From the NCBI GenBank assembly GCA_003153915.1, contig PMBX01000019.1, forward strand, positions 720 through 7,207: a stretch of 6,488 bases of DNA. The letters are read 5' to 3'. The translations under genes were made by a program, and so were the position numbers. Positions 6,368-6,488 of the stretch are shown piece after piece. The first letter of the stretch is position 1. Every line of letters starts with the position of its first letter. The notes beneath the pieces were generated by a model that did no database searches, was not told the DNA's origin, and saw nothing but the letters and a program-made list of their open reading frames with translations. The stretch is from Phycisphaerales bacterium. Lineage in GTDB: Bacteria > Planctomycetota > Phycisphaerae > SM23-33.

Positions 6368-6463
6368 GTGTCGGAACAACGTGTCGCCTTTGTTCATCGT
6401 GTCCTGGACCAGGGAGCCACAATCAGCCTGGTAGGGCGAGCTACTTGTAGCTCGCGCAATTAA
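6368..6463 (+). pseudogene. Truncated start of a transposase-like gene (31 codons)
   Basis: A GTG start at 6368 has a near-perfect AAAGGAG (6353-6359) 8 nt upstream. The frame encodes MSEQRVAFVHRVLDQGATIS, then LVGRATCSSRN and a TAA. The first 22 residues resemble the helical N-terminus of IS481-like/integrase-core transposases (pattern QR..FV..VL.....I..L), which normally continues into an FGISR.TGY helix-turn-helix. Here the frame runs instead into the GTAGG palindrome at 6431 and stops in the following linker. I read it as a transposase 5' end cut off by, or joined to, the palindrome element. The similarity is short, so this is tentative; a real 31-residue peptide cannot be excluded. Confidence 0.35.
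6431..6457 (+). repeat. GTAGG-headed REP-like palindrome
   Basis: GTAGG (6431-6435) is followed by GCGAGCTAC-TT-GTAGCTCGC (6436-6455), a perfect 9-bp stem with a 2-nt loop, and then GC. The plan (GTAGG head, palindrome, GC) is the same as at 1225-1246 on the other strand, but the stem sequence differs. It lies inside the truncated transposase-like frame. Confidence 0.6.
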
Positions 6464-6484
6464 AGATCGAGTATCCACTGCGCG
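6458..6484. repeat. Copy of the AATTAA...CCACTGCGCG linker
   Basis: AATTAA (6458-6463) and CCACTGCGCG (6475-6484) match the corresponding ends of the linker at 5069-5092, in the same orientation and in the same place directly after a palindrome. The middle is diverged and 3 nt longer. The window ends 4 nt later, so any second palindrome that would complete the composite is not visible. Confidence 0.55.
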
Positions 6485-6488
6485 TGCA

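Noticed and set aside
6094..6450. Plus-strand frame of 118 codons at the end of ilvC
   Set aside because: It is out of frame with ilvC, overlaps its 3' end, then runs through the terminator hairpin and palindrome. It has no ribosome binding site or recognisable motif.

Overview
The window is ordinary chromosomal sequence from a GC-rich bacterium. A GLUG-repeat protein, REP-like intergenic palindromes and low-complexity intergenic spacers next to well-conserved housekeeping genes suggest a planctomycete-like lineage (Phycisphaerae or relatives). That placement is an inference from gene style; no rRNA or other phylogenetic marker is present.

Layout: (1) 2-1117 (+) is the 3' end of a large, probably exported, GLUG-repeat protein. 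(2) 1118-1392 is a spacer full of small repeats, including a GTAGG-headed palindrome. (3) 1393-2709 (-) is serS, seryl-tRNA synthetase, convergent with the GLUG gene. (4) 2710-2939 is the divergent serS/purA promoter region. (5) 2940-4244 (+) is purA and 4241-5017 (+) is uppS, joined by an ATGA stop/start overlap. (6) 5018-5218 carries a composite of two inverted palindromes, then a good sigma70-type promoter for ilvC. (7) 5219-6235 (+) is ilvC, ending in a strong hairpin. (8) 6236-6488 holds a second palindrome, a 31-codon start of what looks like a transposase gene, and a GTAGG-headed palindrome followed by a linker that matches the one in front of ilvC.

The four complete genes are basic metabolism: charging tRNA-Ser, the committed step to AMP, the C55 lipid carrier for cell-wall synthesis, and branched-chain amino acid synthesis. 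Apart from purA-uppS they do not form a common pathway. I see no defence system, CRISPR array, RNA gene or intact mobile element. The most interesting material is intergenic: two loci about 1.4 kb apart share a linker but carry different palindromes, which resembles composite REP elements (BIMEs), and one of them cuts off a transposase-like reading frame. The second point of interest is the cofactor loop of IlvC, which lacks the usual NADPH-binding residues.
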